Shown here in pieces: positions 61,627 through 64,000 of a stretch of DNA of 64,000 nt. The stretch spans positions 2,556,193-2,620,192 of the forward strand of contig NZ_JACEOG010000001.1 of NCBI RefSeq assembly GCF_013868155.1. The letters run 5' to 3'. Position 1 is the first letter of the stretch. Each line of letters starts with the position of its first letter. The position numbers and the translations under genes were made by a program. This DNA comes from Aeromicrobium phoceense. Lineage in GTDB: Bacteria > Actinomycetota > Actinomycetes > Propionibacteriales > Nocardioidaceae. Under the pieces are notes generated by a model. It was not told the DNA's origin. It was given only the letters and a program-made list of their open reading frames with translations, and ran no database searches.

Positions 61627-62535
61627 TCAGGGCGCGCCGCACGCCGCGCAGTGCGGCGAACCCACACGTCGGGGCGCGCCGCAGGAGGCGCAGTCCGCGA
61701 TGACGTCGCGCCCGCAGCCTGCACAGTGCGGTCCGCCGTCCAGACCGGCGTCGTGCAGCGGGAACCCGCAGAACGGGCACTCCCCCTTGCGCACCCGGCG
61801 GCCGGGCACCCGAGCGGCGAGGTGCTTCTGCAGCACCCGGAACGCCACCACGGTGGCCACGACGCCGAGGGCCGACAGCACGAACGGCCCGAGGTCCAGG
61901 GGATCGACGTAGTCGGTGATGTAGTCGACCGCGAAGACGAGCGCCATGATGGCGCCGACCGCAGCGCCGGCGAACGCGAGCGTGAGATACCGGGACTCGC
62001 GTCGCCGCAGCCGGGCCATCAGCTGGTACGCGCCGAACGTCCACCCGGCGATGAAGGCGAGCCTGATGCCGGCGACCAGCCAGGCCTTCAGGCCCGAGCG
62101 GTTCTCCTGGTCGTAGGCCTCCCGCGCCTGCTGGGCCTCCTCCTCGGCCGTGCCGGCCGCCGCGGTGGCGGCCTCCAGCTCGGCGTCGACCCGGTCGTAC
62201 TCGGCCTGGGCCTCCTCGTACTCCTGCCGTGCGTCGGCGGCGCCCTCCCCCTCCTGCAGCGCGACCTTGTACTCCTCCCGCTCGAGGTCGAGCTGAAGTC
62301 GTGCCTCATCGCGTTCGGTCTCGGCGTCCCACCGTGCCTGGTCCGCCTCCGCCTGTCGACTCTCGGCCTGGACCACGGCCCTGTCGTCGACCTGCGGCAG
62401 CGCGCCGTCGACCCAGGCGGGAACCTTCGCGTAGAACCACACGGCGCCCACGAGCAGGAAGGCGGCCAACAGCACCGCGAGCAGCTTCTCGCTGCGGGTG
62501 GACTCGATCTGCTCGGTGTCGACTCGGGTGCTCAT
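61627..62535 (-). CDS. Coiled-coil membrane protein with C-terminal double zinc ribbon
   Basis: A 302-residue protein. Residue 20-40 is a membrane helix (LAVLLAAFLLVGAVWFY), followed by a long charged coiled coil (about 55-150, with Glu/Gln/Ala repeats), then three helices (LVAGIRLAFIAGWTFGAYQLM, LTLAFAGAAVGAIMALVFAV, LGPFVLSALGVVATVVAFRV), and two zinc ribbons at the end: CPFCGFPL with CAGCG and CASCG with CAACG. The role is unknown. ATG at 62535 overlaps the stop of the XRE gene (ATGA). Confidence 0.75.
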   Translation of the reverse strand: MSTRVDTEQIESTRSEKLLAVLLAAFLLVGAVWFYAKVPAWVDGALPQVDDRAVVQAESRQAEADQARWDAETERDEARLQLDLEREEYKVALQEGEGAADARQEYEEAQAEYDRVDAELEAATAAAGTAEEEAQQAREAYDQENRSGLKAWLVAGIRLAFIAGWTFGAYQLMARLRRRESRYLTLAFAGAAVGAIMALVFAVDYITDYVDPLDLGPFVLSALGVVATVVAFRVLQKHLAARVPGRRVRKGECPFCGFPLHDAGLDGGPHCAGCGRDVIADCASCGAPRRVGSPHCAACGAP

Positions 62536-62786
62536 CGGGACTCCTTCGTGGGGCGCGTGCGCGGGCGGAACGTGACGTCGAGCTCGCAGTCCAGTGCCGC
62601 GGCGATCCGCAGCAGCGTGTCGAGCTTGGGCGGGCGCGAGCCGGACTCGAACCGTGCGATGGCCGACTGGGTCGTGCCGCACAGATCGGCGAGCTCACGC
62701 TGGGAGAGCCGCCGGAGCGATCGCTGCTCGACCACCTGACGGGCGATGCCCTCGTAGAAGTCGTCGTGCTCGATCGGTCCTCGCAT
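62532..62786 (-). CDS. XRE family transcriptional regulator
   Basis: An 84-residue helix-turn-helix protein: RSLRRLSQRELADLCGTTQS and AIARFESGSRPPKLDTLLRIAAAL are the Cro/CI-type DNA-binding helices. Its coupling with the zinc-ribbon membrane protein suggests joint function. ATG at 62786 lies seven bases after a GATACAGT -10-like box and is preferred over the ATG at 62804; an operator-like repeat is 21 bases upstream. Confidence 0.8.
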   Translation of the reverse strand: MRGPIEHDDFYEGIARQVVEQRSLRRLSQRELADLCGTTQSAIARFESGSRPPKLDTLLRIAAALDCELDVTFRPRTRPTKESR

Positions 62787-62806
62787 GCCGGGACTGTATC
62801 GCATGC

Positions 62807-62828
62807 GTGCTATGCCTGTCCATAGCAC
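62807..62828. promoter_or_regulatory. Inverted repeat in the XRE/acyl-CoA dehydrogenase divergent region
   Basis: GTGCTATG (62807-62814) and CATAGCAC (62821-62828) are perfect inverted arms with a 6-base spacer; a further GCGCTATGCC half-site follows directly. It lies between the XRE start and the divergent acyl-CoA dehydrogenase start, so it is a candidate autoregulatory operator. Confidence 0.55.
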
Positions 62829-62876
62829 GCGCGCTATGCCCGCAGGCCTGTCGCCGCGAGGAATTACGGTGAGTCC

Positions 62877-64000
62877 ATGGATCCCGTGCAGCGCATCCCC
62901 GAGAACCAGGCCGTGCCCTTCGACGACGTGAACATCGCGGCCGCCGACACCCCGCTGATGGACGCCGTCGCGGCACTCGGCGGCGCCCAGGCGGGAGAGA
63001 TCCGCGAGTACCTCCAGCCGATCGGCGCGCTCGCCGGCACGGCCGAGGCGCGCGAGCACTGGCACCTGGCCAACCAGTACCCGCCGGTCCACGAGCCGGT
63101 CGACCGCTTCGGGCGCCGCATCGACGAGATCCGCTTCCATCCCTCGTGGCACTGGCTCATGGAGCGCGGAGTCGGCTTCGGCCTCACCGCTGCGCCCTGG
63201 ACCTCCGACCACCCCGCCGCGCACCTGCGCCGGGCCACCGGCTTCTACACCTGGGGCCAGGTGGAGCAGGGCCACATGTGCCCCATCACCATGACCTATG
63301 CGGTCGTGCCCGCGCTGCGCACCGACCCCGAGCTGGCCGCGCAGTGGACGCCGGGCCTGGCCTCCACCACCTACGACTTCGGGCTGCGCGCGCCACAGGA
63401 GAAGGCGGGCCTGCTGGCCGGCATGGGCATGACCGAGAAGCAGGGCGGCTCCGACCTGCGGATCAACAGCACCATCGCGAAGGCCACCGATGTCCGGGGC
63501 GAGTACCGGCTCACGGGCCACAAGTGGTTCACCTCGGCCGCGATGAACGACGTCTTCCTGGTCCTGGCCCAGACCGACTCCGGCTCCACCTGCTTCGTGG
63601 TCCCGCGCGTGCTGCCCGACGGCTCGCGCAACCCGCTCACGATCGTGCGACTGAAGGACAAGCTCGGCAACAAGTCCAACGCCTCCAGTGAGCTGGAGTT
63701 CGACGACACCTGGGCCGTGCGCCTCGGCGAGGAGGGGCGCGGGATCCGCACGATCATCGAGATGGTCTCGGCCACCCGGATGGACTGCATCCTGGGATCG
63801 GCCTCGATCATGCGCAAGGCGTTCGCCGAGGCCGCGTGGCACACCCGGCACCGTTCGGCCTTCGGCGCGCGGCTCATCGACCAGCCCGCCATGGTGGGCG
63901 TACTGGCCGACCTCGCGCTGGAGTCCGAGGCGGGCATGCTGGCCGGCCTGCGCCTGGCCGCGGCGATGGATCGGCCCGACGACGAGCACGAGCGCAACCT
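62877..64000 (+). CDS. AidB-like acyl-CoA dehydrogenase (partial, runs off the right edge)
   Basis: 374 residues are visible and the gene continues past the window. MTEKQGGSDLRINSTIAKA is the FAD-binding signature, GHKWFTSAAMNDVFLVLAQT and KLGNKSNASSELEFDDTWAVRLGEEGRGIRTIIEMVSATRMDC fit acyl-CoA dehydrogenases, and the long N-terminal domain (HWHLANQYPPVHEPVDRFGRRIDEI) is typical of the AidB branch, some members of which are implicated in DNA alkylation responses. ATG at 62877; start from the divergent region shared with the XRE gene. Confidence 0.88.
   Translation, partial: MDPVQRIPENQAVPFDDVNIAAADTPLMDAVAALGGAQAGEIREYLQPIGALAGTAEAREHWHLANQYPPVHEPVDRFGRRIDEIRFHPSWHWLMERGVGFGLTAAPWTSDHPAAHLRRATGFYTWGQVEQGHMCPITMTYAVVPALRTDPELAAQWTPGLASTTYDFGLRAPQEKAGLLAGMGMTEKQGGSDLRINSTIAKATDVRGEYRLTGHKWFTSAAMNDVFLVLAQTDSGSTCFVVPRVLPDGSRNPLTIVRLKDKLGNKSNASSELEFDDTWAVRLGEEGRGIRTIIEMVSATRMDCILGSASIMRKAFAEAAWHTRHRSAFGARLIDQPAMVGVLADLALESEAGMLAGLRLAAAMDRPDDEHERN

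Overview
High-G+C, gene-dense actinobacterial chromosome with many GTG starts, 1-8 nt start/stop overlaps and apparently leaderless promoters. Gene content and order (aroC-aroK-aroB-pepQ-efp-nusB; mltG-ruvX-alaS; hisS-aspS; relA-apt-yajC-ruvBAC-yebC-pdxT; pdxS-pgsA-HIT-thrS) fit Nocardioidaceae, for example Aeromicrobium or Nocardioides. The genus is an inference. The window opens inside an ECF sigma-factor gene and closes inside an AidB-like acyl-CoA dehydrogenase gene.

Region by region. 1-9.5 kb is accessory: sigma factor, DUF2231 and GNAT proteins, an NlpC/P60 wall hydrolase behind a ydaO-type (c-di-AMP) riboswitch, small oxidoreductases and hydrolases, a TetR gene coupled to an SGNH hydrolase, and a DUF222/HNH protein. 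9.4-20.9 kb (minus strand) is a long core run: shikimate pathway (aroE, aroC, aroK, aroB) with a prepilin peptidase, pepQ-like peptidase, efp, nusB, mltG, ruvX, alaS and two small membrane proteins. 20.9-35.8 kb is a second core run: rarA, aspS, hisS, MBL hydrolase, DUF349 protein, GIY-YIG nuclease, relA, apt, yajC, ruvB/A/C, yebC and pdxT.

35.8-41.8 kb is the most unusual part. Seven genes lie between pdxT and pdxS, which are normally neighbours. They encode three SipW-type (Ser-His-Asp) signal peptidases, three secreted proteins with the SipW-dependent type of signal peptide (TasA/camelysin-like), and an LAxTG-anchored surface protein. Two of the peptidases continue into a C-terminal segment that starts with the same export motif as the free substrates, so each looks like a peptidase fused to its own substrate. 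I interpret the cluster as a surface-fibre or matrix export system.

42-46 kb returns to core genes (pdxS, pgsA, HIT, thrS). 46-58.4 kb is accessory and mostly regulator-target pairs: TetR/MFS, MerR/NTF2-like, Rrf2/asparaginase, an alkaline-phosphatase-superfamily membrane protein with a coupled 60-residue gene, trpF and a secreted beta-propeller. 58.6-60.3 kb holds four tRNA genes (Val-CAC on minus; Gly-GCC, Cys-GCA and Val-GAC on plus), a pabC-like gene and an HNH remnant. The end carries an SGNH hydrolase, a YbaK-type deacylase, a coiled-coil zinc-ribbon protein with its XRE regulator, and the partial acyl-CoA dehydrogenase.

A family of about 100-bp two-arm inverted repeats recurs at 20.7, 27.9 and 28.4 kb, with a deleted remnant at 25.9 kb. 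One copy is read in frame inside a gene; others sit exactly on stop codons. secD/secF are missing from their usual place between yajC and apt, and patA/pimA from theirs after pgsA.
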